Source of the DNA: an uncultured Lachnobacterium sp.
Lineage (GTDB): Bacteria; Bacillota; Clostridia; Lachnospirales; Lachnospiraceae
Assembly: GCA_900548765.1 (NCBI GenBank)
Contig: URLU01000071.1
Location: 1 to 10,183, forward strand
DNA: 10,183 bases
Direction of reading: 5' to 3'
This document shows, piece by piece, positions 1-7,209 of the stretch. The notes under the pieces were generated by a model that did no database searches, had not been told where the DNA came from, and saw only the letters and a list, made by a program, of their open reading frames with translations. A program made the translations under genes and the position numbers. Numbering within the stretch: position 1 is the stretch's first letter; the number at the start of each line of letters is the position of its first letter.

Positions 1-1002
1 ATCTTTTGTGACAATTTCCATATGCTCAGATGCAATCTCGTTTGTGGCATTTATAGCTTCATCCAGACTGTCTGCCACCAGAATATATCCGTAATTGTCT
101 AGAGATTTCTGGATTATCTCCTTGCGGGAAAGCTCTGCTGTAAACCTGTCTACTTCCTCTGATACTTTTGCAGCAAGCTCCTCTGAGGTAGTGATTAATA
201 TGGCTGATGCCATCTCATCATGCTCTGCCTGTGACAATAAGTCAGCCGCAACATATCTTGGATTGGCTGTTTCGTCTGCCAGAACAAGGATTTCACTTGG
301 CCCTGCGATAGAATCTATGCTTACATAGCCAAATACAGCTTTTTTAGCAAGGGCTACATAGATATTTCCGGGTCCTACGATTTTATCTACCTTTGGGACA
401 CTCTCTGTACCAAAGGCCATGGCTGCGATTGCCTGGGCACCGCCCACCTTATAAATCTTGTCTACGCCTGCCTCGTTAGCTGCAACTAAGGTAGATGGAT
501 ATACCTTGCCGTCCCTTCCCGGAGGTGTACACATGATAATCTGGTCTACACCTGCCACCTTTGCAGGAAGCACATTCATAAGTACTGAGGAAGGATATAC
601 TGCCTTGCCGCCTGGCACATAGACTCCGGCTTTTTCCAGGGCGGTGACCTTCTGACCAAGGATTATGCCATCTTCTGAGGTAAACCATGAGTTCTGAACC
701 TGTTTTTCATGGTATTTTCTGATATTTACGAGGGCTTTTCTGATTACTGCCAGAAGCATCTCGTCTACAAGGGAGTAAGCTTCTTCGATTTCTTCTTTTG
801 TGACAAGGATATTTGATGCATTTATATCTGCTCCGTCAAATTTCTTTGTGTAATCAAAGATTGCCTCATCCCTTTTTTCTCTTACATTTGCAATGATATC
901 ATTTACACGTCCCTCAAACTCTGTATAGTTGTTTGGACTTCTCTTTAGCAATGACTCCAATATGTTTTTCTGGGTATCCTGTGTAAGCTTTAATGTTCTC
1001 AT
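1..1002 (-). CDS. hisD: Histidinol dehydrogenase, 3' end cut by window edge
   Basis: HisD is a cytosolic zinc enzyme that oxidises L-histidinol twice, using NAD+, to give L-histidine. The minus-strand frame stays open from the ATG at 1002 to base 1, giving 334 residues of a protein usually near 430, so about 100 C-terminal residues lie off the left edge. Seen in the translation: the Gly-rich VPGG..YPSS segment, KVGGAQAIAAMAFGT, VGPGN.YV, SIDSIAGPSEI, and LLSQAEHDE carrying the first two zinc ligands (Q258, H261). E326 and H327, in ASEHMEIV, match the catalytic Glu-His pair of Escherichia coli HisD; the usual Pro of the APEHLE motif is Ser and the Leu is Met. The other two zinc ligands would lie outside the window. 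The start is supported by a GGGAGG Shine-Dalgarno five bases upstream. The gap to the hisG stop is 13 nt, so co-transcription is expected. Confidence 0.96.
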   Translation of the reverse strand, partial: MRTLKLTQDTQKNILESLLKRSPNNYTEFEGRVNDIIANVREKRDEAIFDYTKKFDGADINASNILVTKEEIEEAYSLVDEMLLAVIRKALVNIRKYHEKQVQNSWFTSEDGIILGQKVTALEKAGVYVPGGKAVYPSSVLMNVLPAKVAGVDQIIMCTPPGRDGKVYPSTLVAANEAGVDKIYKVGGAQAIAAMAFGTESVPKVDKIVGPGNIYVALAKKAVFGYVSIDSIAGPSEILVLADETANPRYVAADLLSQAEHDEMASAILITTSEELAAKVSEEVDRFTAELSRKEIIQKSLDNYGYILVADSLDEAINATNEIASEHMEIVTKD

Positions 1003-1015
1003 AACTGCCTCCCGA

Positions 1016-1660
1016 TTATATAACTGTCTTTAAATCGCTTATAAGCTTTGTGATTCTCTCATTTTCCATCTTCATGCTGACCTGATTTACAACAACTCTT
1101 GCAGAAAGTGGACAAACCTCTTCAAGTACCGTTAACCCATTTTCCTTAAGGGTTGTACCTGTCTCTACTATATCACAAATCACCTCAGATAAGCCAACAA
1201 TTGGTGCAAGCTCAATTGAGCCATTTAATTTTATGATTTCAACTGTCTGATGCTTCTTGTTGTAAAAGTAATCCTTTGCTATGTGAGGATATTTTGTTGC
1301 TACCCTGATTTGTTCGTGATGGAGAAGCAGGTCTCTGGCACTTTCGGGACCACATATGCACATGCGGCATTTTCCAAAGCCCAAATCCAGCACTTCATAT
1401 ATGTTTCTGCCTTCTTCGAGGATTGTGTCTTTTCCGACTATTCCAATATCAGCGGCACCATACTCTACATAGGTAGGTACATCCGGTCCCTTAGCCAGAA
1501 AGAACTTAAGCTTTAATTCTTCATTAACGAAAATCAGCTTTCTGGTATCCGGGGCTTTCATTTCCTCACAGGTGATGCCAATCTGCTCAAAAAGCTGTAA
1601 TGTTTTTTTCGCCAGACGTCCCTTGCCCAGTGCAAAGGTTAAATATCTATTTTCTTCCAT
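1016..1660 (-). CDS. hisG: ATP phosphoribosyltransferase, short form, catalytic subunit
   Basis: HisG joins ATP and PRPP to make N1-(5-phosphoribosyl)-ATP, the first committed step of histidine synthesis. At 214 residues this is the short form (HisG-S), which lacks the C-terminal ACT-like regulatory domain and works only as a hetero-octamer with HisZ; hisZ is indeed the gene directly upstream. Visible family features: N-terminal LTFALGKGRL (residues 7-16), AADIGIVGKD (69-78), LGFGKCRM (93-100), and the PRPP-binding loop DIVETGTTL (163-171). The protein ends soon after the second domain, with no extra regulatory tail. An AAGAGG ribosome-binding site lies nine bases before the ATG and 19 nt separate it from the hisZ stop. 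Feedback inhibition by histidine would therefore act through HisZ rather than HisG, as known for this family. Confidence 0.97.
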   Translation of the reverse strand: MEENRYLTFALGKGRLAKKTLQLFEQIGITCEEMKAPDTRKLIFVNEELKLKFFLAKGPDVPTYVEYGAADIGIVGKDTILEEGRNIYEVLDLGFGKCRMCICGPESARDLLLHHEQIRVATKYPHIAKDYFYNKKHQTVEIIKLNGSIELAPIVGLSEVICDIVETGTTLKENGLTVLEEVCPLSARVVVNQVSMKMENERITKLISDLKTVI

Positions 1661-1679
1661 AATCTAAAACCTCTTAATC

Positions 1680-2870
1680 TTAATTGTCGATAAACTCTAC
1701 TTTATTAATTCTGTTCTTTAAAGCATAGGCTGCATAGTCATCTCTGGTCTTTTCAGGATTCCACACCAGAGCCTCCACATTAAGTCCCTGCTTCCTCAAG
1801 GCACTGGCACGCTCAATTCCCTTCTGGGCAGCTTCTTCCTTAAAAATCACAAGTGCTGTATTTGAATATACAGGCAGCTCAATATTCTGCCTTGCAAGTG
1901 CTGACATCAGAGAGTCAACCACAATGGCAAAACCAATTGAAGGTGAATTTTTGCCAAAATGGCTTAAGAGGTTATCGTAGCGTCCTCCATTTACAATCGG
2001 CTCACCGGTTCCGAAGGTATAGCCTGAAAAGATAATGCCTGTGTAATAATGGTGCTTGCTTATGATACCAAGCTCAAAGGAGATATACTTGTCTATTTCA
2101 TAAAGCCTGAGGTAGTCAGATAAGGCTTCAAGTCCGTTTAAGGCTTCAAGTATTGTCGGATAATCAGCAGCCTTTTCATTCGCAGTATCGATGTCTTCGG
2201 TATTAAAGTTAAAGCTTCCTAAGAGCCCAAACAGATAATTTAAGTTATCGTTAAGCTTAAGCTCCTTTATAAATTCCTCAACTCCAAAGAAGTTTTTGTT
2301 GGAGATAAGCTCTCTTAAGGTCTCCTCCTGCTCAGAATCAATTCCGGCAGCTTCTATGAGCCCTGCAAAAAACTGGGCATGGCCCACAGAAATCTGAAAT
2401 CTCTTTAAGCCTGCTTCAAGCAAAGAGTCTACAACCATGGATAAAATCTCTGCATCCCCTGCAATTGAGCTGTCACCAATCAGTTCGGCCCCACACTGGG
2501 TGGACTCCTTTAATCTGCCCTGGTAATCAGATGAGTTGATAAAAGTATTGCCCATGTAACAGAGCTTTACCGGCATATCCTCGTCCATATAATACTTTGC
2601 AGCACTTCTGGCTACCGATGGGGTAAAGTCAGGTCTTAAAACCAGTGTGTTTCCCTCTTTATCAAAAAACTTGTACAAATCCTTTGATGGTGTTGTGCCT
2701 ATCTGACTGCCAAAGATGTTAAAAAATTCAAAGGTAGGTGTTTGTATATCATGATAACCATATTTTAACAGCACCTTATGCAGCCTGTCCTGCAGGAAAA
2801 GCTTGGCTTTACATTCTCCATTATAAATATCTCTCACACCATCCGGTGTATGTAACATTGCATTTTTCAT
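1680..2870 (-). CDS. hisZ: ATP phosphoribosyltransferase regulatory subunit
   Basis: HisZ is a catalytically dead histidyl-tRNA synthetase relative that binds short HisG, is needed for its activity and senses histidine. Seen here (396 residues from the chosen start): LHTPDGVRDI near the N-terminus, class II motif-2 region RPDFTPSVAR, then CYMGNTFINSS..QGR.KE..QCGAELIG, and late INGGRYDNL-type and GFAIVVDSL segments. The histidine-A loop that in true HisRS reads R-G-L-D-Y-Y-T-G is here ISKHHYYTG, lacking the conserved Arg and Asp, which argues for HisZ over HisRS; the adjoining hisG agrees. A further 45 bases upstream an in-frame ATG at 2915 would add MVARYHFTKRKRVEI, but that ATG lies only about seven bases past the predicted transcription start, has no Shine-Dalgarno, and adds basic residues before the conserved core. 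I therefore start at 2870, although the ribosome site there (GCGAG/CGAG) is also weak. Confidence 0.93.
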   Translation of the reverse strand: MKNAMLHTPDGVRDIYNGECKAKLFLQDRLHKVLLKYGYHDIQTPTFEFFNIFGSQIGTTPSKDLYKFFDKEGNTLVLRPDFTPSVARSAAKYYMDEDMPVKLCYMGNTFINSSDYQGRLKESTQCGAELIGDSSIAGDAEILSMVVDSLLEAGLKRFQISVGHAQFFAGLIEAAGIDSEQEETLRELISNKNFFGVEEFIKELKLNDNLNYLFGLLGSFNFNTEDIDTANEKAADYPTILEALNGLEALSDYLRLYEIDKYISFELGIISKHHYYTGIIFSGYTFGTGEPIVNGGRYDNLLSHFGKNSPSIGFAIVVDSLMSALARQNIELPVYSNTALVIFKEEAAQKGIERASALRKQGLNVEALVWNPEKTRDDYAAYALKNRINKVEFIDN

Positions 2871-2954
2871 AATCTCGACTCGCTTTCGTTTGGTAAAGTG
2901 GTATCGTGCTACCATGTGAAATAAAAATAATTATATTTAATTACATACAACTTG
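2871..2954 (-). other. recU-hisZ intergenic region / his leader with small hairpin
   Basis: This 84-nt gap is the longest non-coding stretch in the window. It holds the his promoter -10 box and a leader of about 52 nt. In the leader, TGGTA (2914-2910) can pair with TACCA at 2903-2899 (six-base loop) or alternatively with a second TACCA at 2895-2891. The stems are only five base pairs. I see no T-box features (no specifier stem, no GGGTGGNACCGCG-like antiterminator, and it is far too short), no His-rich leader peptide and no intrinsic terminator after recU. Regulation by this structure is speculation. Confidence 0.4.
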
Positions 2955-2958
2955 TCAA
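2930..2958 (-). promoter_or_regulatory. Consensus sigma-A promoter of the his operon
   Basis: Read on the minus strand, TTGACA (2958-2953) is followed after exactly 17 bases by TATAAT (2935-2930). Both hexamers are perfect matches to the housekeeping consensus. The likely transcription start is an A near 2922, about 52 nt before the hisZ start at 2870. The -35 box contains the TGA stop codon of recU (2957-2955), so the promoter begins within the upstream gene's last codons. The downstream sequence is strongly A/T rich, as expected. It gives hisZGD their own transcription in addition to any read-through from recU. Confidence 0.85.
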
Positions 2959-3488
2959 TCCCTGGATTCCAAATCTTTTTGTAGAATATTAAGATATGGG
3001 ACAAGCACACCATTGATCCTTGGCAGGAAATAGTCCGGGTCAAGCTCCTCGTACCGAAAGCTTTTTCTATCACCATTCTGGGCTCTTGTCCAGAATTTTT
3101 TAAGCTTTTTGAAGCTAAGATAATAGTATTCTTCCCTATGGGTGTAATATATAAGGATAAAGGCTATGCCCTCCTGTTTTTCAAAATTTTCCATAAACCT
3201 GACCTGATGCTCATGTATATTGGCAAGGGGAAATGTATCTGTGTTGCACTCCTTGGCGTCAAAGCATACGGGAATGCCCTGAACTGCGCCTATGTAGTCT
3301 ACAGTACTTTTCTGGTCAAAGTAGGCAAGGGTTATATGACGGCTTGCCTTGTCTATATTTATTGGAGTAATGGGGGTTGGAATTTTCTGAATAAGTGCAA
3401 GTCCATTCTCCAGATATTTTTCGTTCGTTCTGTTAAGAAGGTCTTCTAAGGTTGAACCTCGAAGACCTCTTGAATTCCATGTTGGCAT
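2955..3488 (-). CDS. recU: Holliday junction resolvase RecU
   Basis: RecU cuts four-way DNA junctions during recombination and repair, the Firmicutes counterpart of RuvC. The 177-residue protein begins with NSRGLRGSTLEDLLNRTN, matching the RG.TLEDDLN.TN region of Bacillus subtilis RecU, though without that protein's longer N-terminal tail. KIPTPI (35-40), STVDYIG (61-67), FDAKE (76-80), FPL.NIHEHQ (86-95) and the KFW.R segment (131-135) follow in family order. By alignment the catalytic Asp88, Glu101 and Lys103 of B. subtilis correspond to D64, D77 and K79, so an Asp stands where B. subtilis has Glu. The start is set by a GAGGTA ribosome site that overlaps the stop of the upstream pseudouridine synthase gene, four bases away, implying translational coupling. 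The usual Bacillus partner, a class A penicillin-binding protein gene, is not adjacent. Confidence 0.95.
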   Translation of the reverse strand: MPTWNSRGLRGSTLEDLLNRTNEKYLENGLALIQKIPTPITPINIDKASRHITLAYFDQKSTVDYIGAVQGIPVCFDAKECNTDTFPLANIHEHQVRFMENFEKQEGIAFILIYYTHREEYYYLSFKKLKKFWTRAQNGDRKSFRYEELDPDYFLPRINGVLVPYLNILQKDLESRD

Positions 3489-3492
3489 ATTT

Positions 3493-4449
3493 TTACCTCA
3501 TGATTTTATTATATAGCTCCGGCATCTGGGCAGTGACGATGTCATCACTGTCAAATTCGATTCTGTAGGCATGGAGCAATTGGTATTTAACCCTGTATTT
3601 ATCCCTATAGAGATGGTTGATATGTTCATCGCCATATTTACGGTCTCCTACAACAGGATGTCCTATAGAGGCTAAATGTGCCCTTATCTGGTGGCTTCGA
3701 CCTGTTATAAGGTGAACTTCAAGCAAGGTTAAATCATTATTACATAAAATAGGTCTATAGGCAGTTTCAATGTACTGTGAGTCAGCATTTTGTTTTTTAT
3801 CAGTTATAGCCACCTTGTTGGCTGATGTGTTTTTGGTCAGGTAACCCTTTATGGTCATTTCACTCGTAATTTGGCCTGACACAATAGTCCTGTAATACTT
3901 ATTAATACTCCTGTCCTTAAGCTCACTTGACAGGGTCTGAAGTCCATTTAAGGTCTTACCCATAAGGATGAGGCCTGTGGTATTCCTGTCCAGCCTGTTA
4001 CAGACAGAGGGTCTAAAGGTCTTAAAGTCATCAAAGCTTAACTGATTTGTGTTTATCAGATAACCTATCAGTCTCTCATTGGCTGATATATCTGTGTCCA
4101 CAGCCTTTTGGGACAGCATATTTGCAGGCTTACTCGCAACAAGCACATCTGTGGTCTCACTTACGATTTCGATTCCTGATAAGTCAAGCTTTGCCAAGGC
4201 TTCAAATTCTGCCTGCAAGTCAGATGTATTGGCTGTGAACTTGTCAAAGGTCTCATCACTGAAAAATACATTAATTACATCACCGGAGACGACAACCTCA
4301 TTTCCGGCAGCCTTTTTTTTATTTAAGGTTATATTCTTTTTTCTGAGCATCTTGTATATGAAGCTTGTACCAGCGTTGGGTAAAAGCTTTTTCAAGTATT
4401 TATCAAAGCGCTGGTTGGCTTCATTTGGTTTGATTACGAATTCTTTCAT
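3493..4449 (-). CDS. RluA-family (RluC/RluD-like) pseudouridine synthase
   Basis: This enzyme should convert specific uridines in 23S rRNA, or possibly another RNA, to pseudouridine. The 318-residue protein has an N-terminal S4 RNA-binding domain (about 12-62, RFDKYLKKLLPNAG...) and then the RluA catalytic domain: ASKPANMLSQ (105-114), the nucleophile motif NRLDRNTTGL (151-160, catalytic D154), KYYRTIVSG (184-192) and LITGRSHQIRAHLASIGHP...GDRKYGD (247-274). The common HRLD motif is NRLD here, a variant I associate with Clostridia members; the Asp is retained. Which uridines it modifies cannot be read from sequence. The gap to ygiQ is 11 nt and the ATG has no recognisable Shine-Dalgarno, yet the S4 domain begins only about 12 residues in, so a later start would damage the protein. 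Initiation may depend on coupling to ygiQ translation. Confidence 0.92.
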   Translation of the reverse strand: MKEFVIKPNEANQRFDKYLKKLLPNAGTSFIYKMLRKKNITLNKKKAAGNEVVVSGDVINVFFSDETFDKFTANTSDLQAEFEALAKLDLSGIEIVSETTDVLVASKPANMLSQKAVDTDISANERLIGYLINTNQLSFDDFKTFRPSVCNRLDRNTTGLILMGKTLNGLQTLSSELKDRSINKYYRTIVSGQITSEMTIKGYLTKNTSANKVAITDKKQNADSQYIETAYRPILCNNDLTLLEVHLITGRSHQIRAHLASIGHPVVGDRKYGDEHINHLYRDKYRVKYQLLHAYRIEFDSDDIVTAQMPELYNKIMR

Positions 4450-4460
4450 ATGTTTATTTG

Positions 4461-6497
4461 TTATTTAGTCTTCTTTTTATGGACGTTACGGATAGCTTTC
4501 TTTTTGTGCATTCCGTTGTTTCTGCCTGTCTCATTTTTACTGTTTGCAGTATTTTTATTTGTGGCATTTCTATTTGTGGCATTTTTATTCACTGGTCTGC
4601 CTGAGTTATTCTTACTACTGCCAGACTTTACAGACCTTCTGTCTTTTCCTGCCGAAGCTTTACTCTGGGCATTGCCAGCAGCCTGAGCTTTATTAAATGC
4701 CCGTCTTGGCTTGATAAGGCACTTCTTATCGAAACCAATCAGATCCTGTCTGCCAGCCTTCATGAGGGCTTCGAACACCAAATCATAATTCTTTGGATTG
4801 CGATACTGGATTAATGCTCTCTGCATAGCCTTTTCATGAGGATTGGTGGTCACATATACAGGCTTAAGTGTTGCAGGGTCAAGTCCTGTGTAGTACATGC
4901 AGGTTGAAATTGTTGCAGGAGTCGGATAAAAATCCTGTACCTGCTCCGGCATATATCCCAAATCTCTTAAATACTCTGCCAGCTCGATTGCCTCCTTTAG
5001 GGTTGAACCCGGATGTGAGGACATCAGGTATGGCACCAGATACTGCTCCTTGCCTATTTTCTTATTCATGTCATAGTAAGCTTTGACAAACCTGTTGTAA
5101 ACCTCTACGCTTGGTTTTCCCAGTTTACTTAATACTTCATTGGAGATATGCTCTGGTGCCACCTTAAGCTGACCGCTTACATGGTGCTCACACAGCTCTC
5201 TCAAAAAGGTCTGATCCTTGTCATAGATCAGGTAATCAAATCTGATTCCAGAACGTATAAACACTTTTTTGACATTTGGCAGGCTTCTTAACTCTCTTAA
5301 AAGCCTTATATAATCCGAGTGATCTACCTCAAGGTTTTTACAAGGTGTCGGGAAAAGACATTGCTTGTGGGGACAGGCACCCTTGGTAAGCTGTTTCTTA
5401 CAGGCAGGCTGTCTGAAATTGGCAGTCGGACCTCCCACATCATGTATATAACCCTTAAAGTCTTTATCCTGAGTTATAAGCTTCGCTTCCTCAATGATTG
5501 ACTCATGGGATCTGGTCTGTATTATACGTCCCTGATGGAAGGTCAGGGCACAGAAATTACAACCACCGAAGCAGCCACGGTTGGAAATCAGGGAGAATTT
5601 CACCTCCTTGATTGCAGGAATACCGCCGGCTTCCTCATAGATTGGATGGTAGGTCCTCATATATGGCAGAGCGTAGGTATTATCCATCTCCTCCTGAGTC
5701 AAAGGCTTCTGAGGAGGGTTCTGCACTACAAATGTTTTGTTATCATAAGGCTCATAAAGTCTCTTGGCTGCAAACGGGTCTGTATTGCAGTATTGTGTAT
5801 AGAAGCTCTGGGCAAATGACCGCTTATCCTCTTTTATAACATCATAATCCGGCAATTTAATTGCATCATATATTATAGACTCATCCTTGGTCTTAAAGAC
5901 CGTTCCATCTATAAATGTAATGTCTTTTATGTCGATTCCGGATTTTAAGGCATCAGCAATCTCTATTATGCTCCGCTCACCCATTCCATAAGATATAATG
6001 TCAGCACCAGAGTCTAAAAGGATAGACCGCTTGACCTTATTTGACCAGTAATCGTAATGAGCCATTCGCCTAAGACTTGCCTCAATTCCACCTATGATAA
6101 TCGGTGTCTTCTTGTAGGTGTGCCTGATCAGGTTGCAGTATACCACCGTGGCATAATCGGGTCTCTTGCCCATAACTCCACCGGGAGTAAAGGAATCCTT
6201 TTCTCTTCTCTTTTTAGATACAGAATAATGGTTGACCATGGAATCCATGTTGCCGGCAGATACGAGAAAGCCAAGCCTTGGCTCCCCCAGAACTGAAATA
6301 GAAGCATCATCCTTCCAGTCAGGCTGTGGGATGATTCCGACAGTATAACCATGCTGTTCCAAGAGCCTTGAGATAATTGCATGTCCAAAAGACGGATGGT
6401 CTACATATGCATCGCCACACACATAAACGAAATCAAGCTGGCTTATTCCCCTTTCCTCCATATCCTGTTTTGAAATTGGTAAAAAAGCATTTGCCAT
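4461..6497 (-). CDS. ygiQ: YgiQ-family radical SAM protein (UPF0313)
   Basis: A cytosolic radical S-adenosylmethionine protein of the widespread YgiQ family, whose substrate is not established. Counting from the ATG at 6497 (678 residues): N-terminal family domain from MANAFLPISKQDMEERG to about 295; the 4Fe-4S/SAM motif C309-F-G-G-C313-N-F-C316; HDVGGPTAN at about 352-360; then four spaced cysteines at 366, 375, 380 and 386, a pattern also present in E. coli YgiQ and possibly holding a second metal site (inference); VAPEH at 446-450; and QDFYPTPAT at 521-529. From about 600 the protein becomes a low-complexity Asn/Lys/Ser/Ala tail ending in HKKKTK, likely disordered and perhaps RNA-binding. 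An in-frame ATG at 6527 overlaps rsuA and has no ribosome site; the 6497 ATG follows AAGGAG by six bases, so it is preferred. It sits between two pseudouridine synthase genes. Confidence 0.95.
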   Translation of the reverse strand: MANAFLPISKQDMEERGISQLDFVYVCGDAYVDHPSFGHAIISRLLEQHGYTVGIIPQPDWKDDASISVLGEPRLGFLVSAGNMDSMVNHYSVSKKRREKDSFTPGGVMGKRPDYATVVYCNLIRHTYKKTPIIIGGIEASLRRMAHYDYWSNKVKRSILLDSGADIISYGMGERSIIEIADALKSGIDIKDITFIDGTVFKTKDESIIYDAIKLPDYDVIKEDKRSFAQSFYTQYCNTDPFAAKRLYEPYDNKTFVVQNPPQKPLTQEEMDNTYALPYMRTYHPIYEEAGGIPAIKEVKFSLISNRGCFGGCNFCALTFHQGRIIQTRSHESIIEEAKLITQDKDFKGYIHDVGGPTANFRQPACKKQLTKGACPHKQCLFPTPCKNLEVDHSDYIRLLRELRSLPNVKKVFIRSGIRFDYLIYDKDQTFLRELCEHHVSGQLKVAPEHISNEVLSKLGKPSVEVYNRFVKAYYDMNKKIGKEQYLVPYLMSSHPGSTLKEAIELAEYLRDLGYMPEQVQDFYPTPATISTCMYYTGLDPATLKPVYVTTNPHEKAMQRALIQYRNPKNYDLVFEALMKAGRQDLIGFDKKCLIKPRRAFNKAQAAGNAQSKASAGKDRRSVKSGSSKNNSGRPVNKNATNRNATNKNTANSKNETGRNNGMHKKKAIRNVHKKKTK
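4556..4585 (-). repeat. 15-bp tandem repeat in the ygiQ tail
   Basis: Two adjacent copies of a 15-bp unit (plus strand TATTTGTGGCATTTY) differ at a single base, with degenerate partial copies on either side (about 4541-4555 and 4586-4590). Because the unit is five codons long, it encodes the repeated pentapeptide (K/R)NATN-like register in YgiQ (NKNATNRNATNKNTA) and copy changes keep the frame. It probably arose by slippage and should vary in length between strains. Confidence 0.75.
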
Positions 6498-6503
6498 ATT
6501 TTG

Positions 6504-6509
6504 CTCCTT
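6504..6509 (-). promoter_or_regulatory. ygiQ: Ribosome-binding site fixing the ygiQ start
   Basis: AAGGAG on the minus strand, six bases before the ATG at 6497 and lying after the rsuA stop at 6517. It decides between the 6497 start and the upstream ATG at 6527, which overlaps rsuA and has no such site. Confidence 0.85.
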
Positions 6510-6516
6510 GGTAAAA

Positions 6517-7203
6517 TTATATGTCATCTCTTGTTATTTTCTTATAGCTTCCTATAGGCAGGCCTTTAAGCTCTAAGCTGCCAAAGGTCTCACGACGCAG
6601 GTACGTCACCTGGCATCCCACCGCCATAAACATGCGCTTAACCTGATGAAAACGTCCTTCGCTTATGGTCAGCCTTGCAGATGGAAAATCCTCGTCAAGA
6701 ATCTCCAAATCAGCAGGAAGGGTTAATTTATCATCTCCTATATCCATGCCTTCCTTAAAAAGCTGTACAGCCTTCCAAGGCACAGGCTTATCGAGCCTTG
6801 CGTAGTAAGTTTTAAAAACATGATGGGCAGGGCTTAAAAGCTCATGGCTTAACTTACCATCATTGGTGATAAGCAGCAAGCCCTCTGTATCCAAATCCAG
6901 CCTGCCTACAGGGGAACAGTCCTTCTTACACTCCTCTGGCATATAGTCCATGACTGTCTTATGGAGGTTGTCCTTATTGGCAGTGACACAGCCAGCCGGC
7001 TTATGAAAGATATAGTATAAATATTTTTCATAGAAAATCCGTTTATTATCAATGCAGATTATGTCTTTGCTTTCATCAATTTTAAGATCTGGTGCCTTGG
7101 CGGAAGTGCCATTTACGGAGACACGTCCTGCTTTTACGATTTTTTTAACCTCAGAACGTGTTCCCGCCTGACAGTCACACAAAAATTTATCTAATCTCAT
7201 CAT
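6517..7203 (-). CDS. rsuA: RsuA-type 16S rRNA pseudouridine synthase
   Basis: Probably makes pseudouridine 516 (E. coli numbering) in 16S rRNA. The 228-residue protein has an S4 domain at the N-terminus (MRLDKFLCDCQAGTRSEVKK... to about 50) followed by the RsuA/RluB catalytic domain: YYIFHKPAGCVTA (63-75), VGRLDLDTEGLLL (99-111), SPAHHVFKTY (124-133) and LTISEGRFHQVKRMF (178-192). The nucleophile is D103, or D102 if translation begins at the second of the two tandem ATGs, which is the number of the catalytic Asp in E. coli RsuA. Overall similarity along the length favours RsuA over RluB/RluE/RluF, but paralogues in this superfamily are easily confused. The gap from the pepD stop is 6 nt and I find no strong Shine-Dalgarno, suggesting coupling to pepD. 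Confidence 0.9.
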   Translation of the reverse strand: MMRLDKFLCDCQAGTRSEVKKIVKAGRVSVNGTSAKAPDLKIDESKDIICIDNKRIFYEKYLYYIFHKPAGCVTANKDNLHKTVMDYMPEECKKDCSPVGRLDLDTEGLLLITNDGKLSHELLSPAHHVFKTYYARLDKPVPWKAVQLFKEGMDIGDDKLTLPADLEILDEDFPSARLTISEGRFHQVKRMFMAVGCQVTYLRRETFGSLELKGLPIGSYKKITRDDI

Positions 7204-7209
7204 ATTGCT

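Noticed and set aside
476..688. Minus-strand 70-codon frame within hisD
   Set aside because: Out-of-frame shadow; the hisD frame is unbroken here and carries family motifs, so no frameshift is indicated.
4..806. Repeated CTTTTGTGACAA near 4 and 796
   Set aside because: Both lie in the hisD frame and encode VTK in two unrelated places; two short copies 790 bp apart are explained by codon choice.
1680..2915. Histidyl-tRNA synthetase instead of HisZ
   Set aside because: The histidine-A motif is degenerate (ISKHHYYTG lacks the conserved Arg and Asp) and the gene directly precedes a short-form hisG, which requires HisZ.
2871..2954. T-box or His leader-peptide attenuator before hisZ
   Set aside because: Only about 52 nt of leader, no T-box core sequence, no terminator hairpin with T-run, and no run of His codons.
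4228..4250. TTGACA on the minus strand inside the RluA-family gene as an internal recU promoter
   Set aside because: No TATAAT-like box at 16-18 bp (the position reads TCTGAC), and the hexamer is part of conserved-frame coding sequence.
4450..4686. Plus-strand hydrophobic open frame of 78 codons
   Set aside because: It is the antisense of the Lys/Asn-rich tail of YgiQ; complementing AAA/AAC codons yields TTT/GTT and thus a false membrane-like protein.
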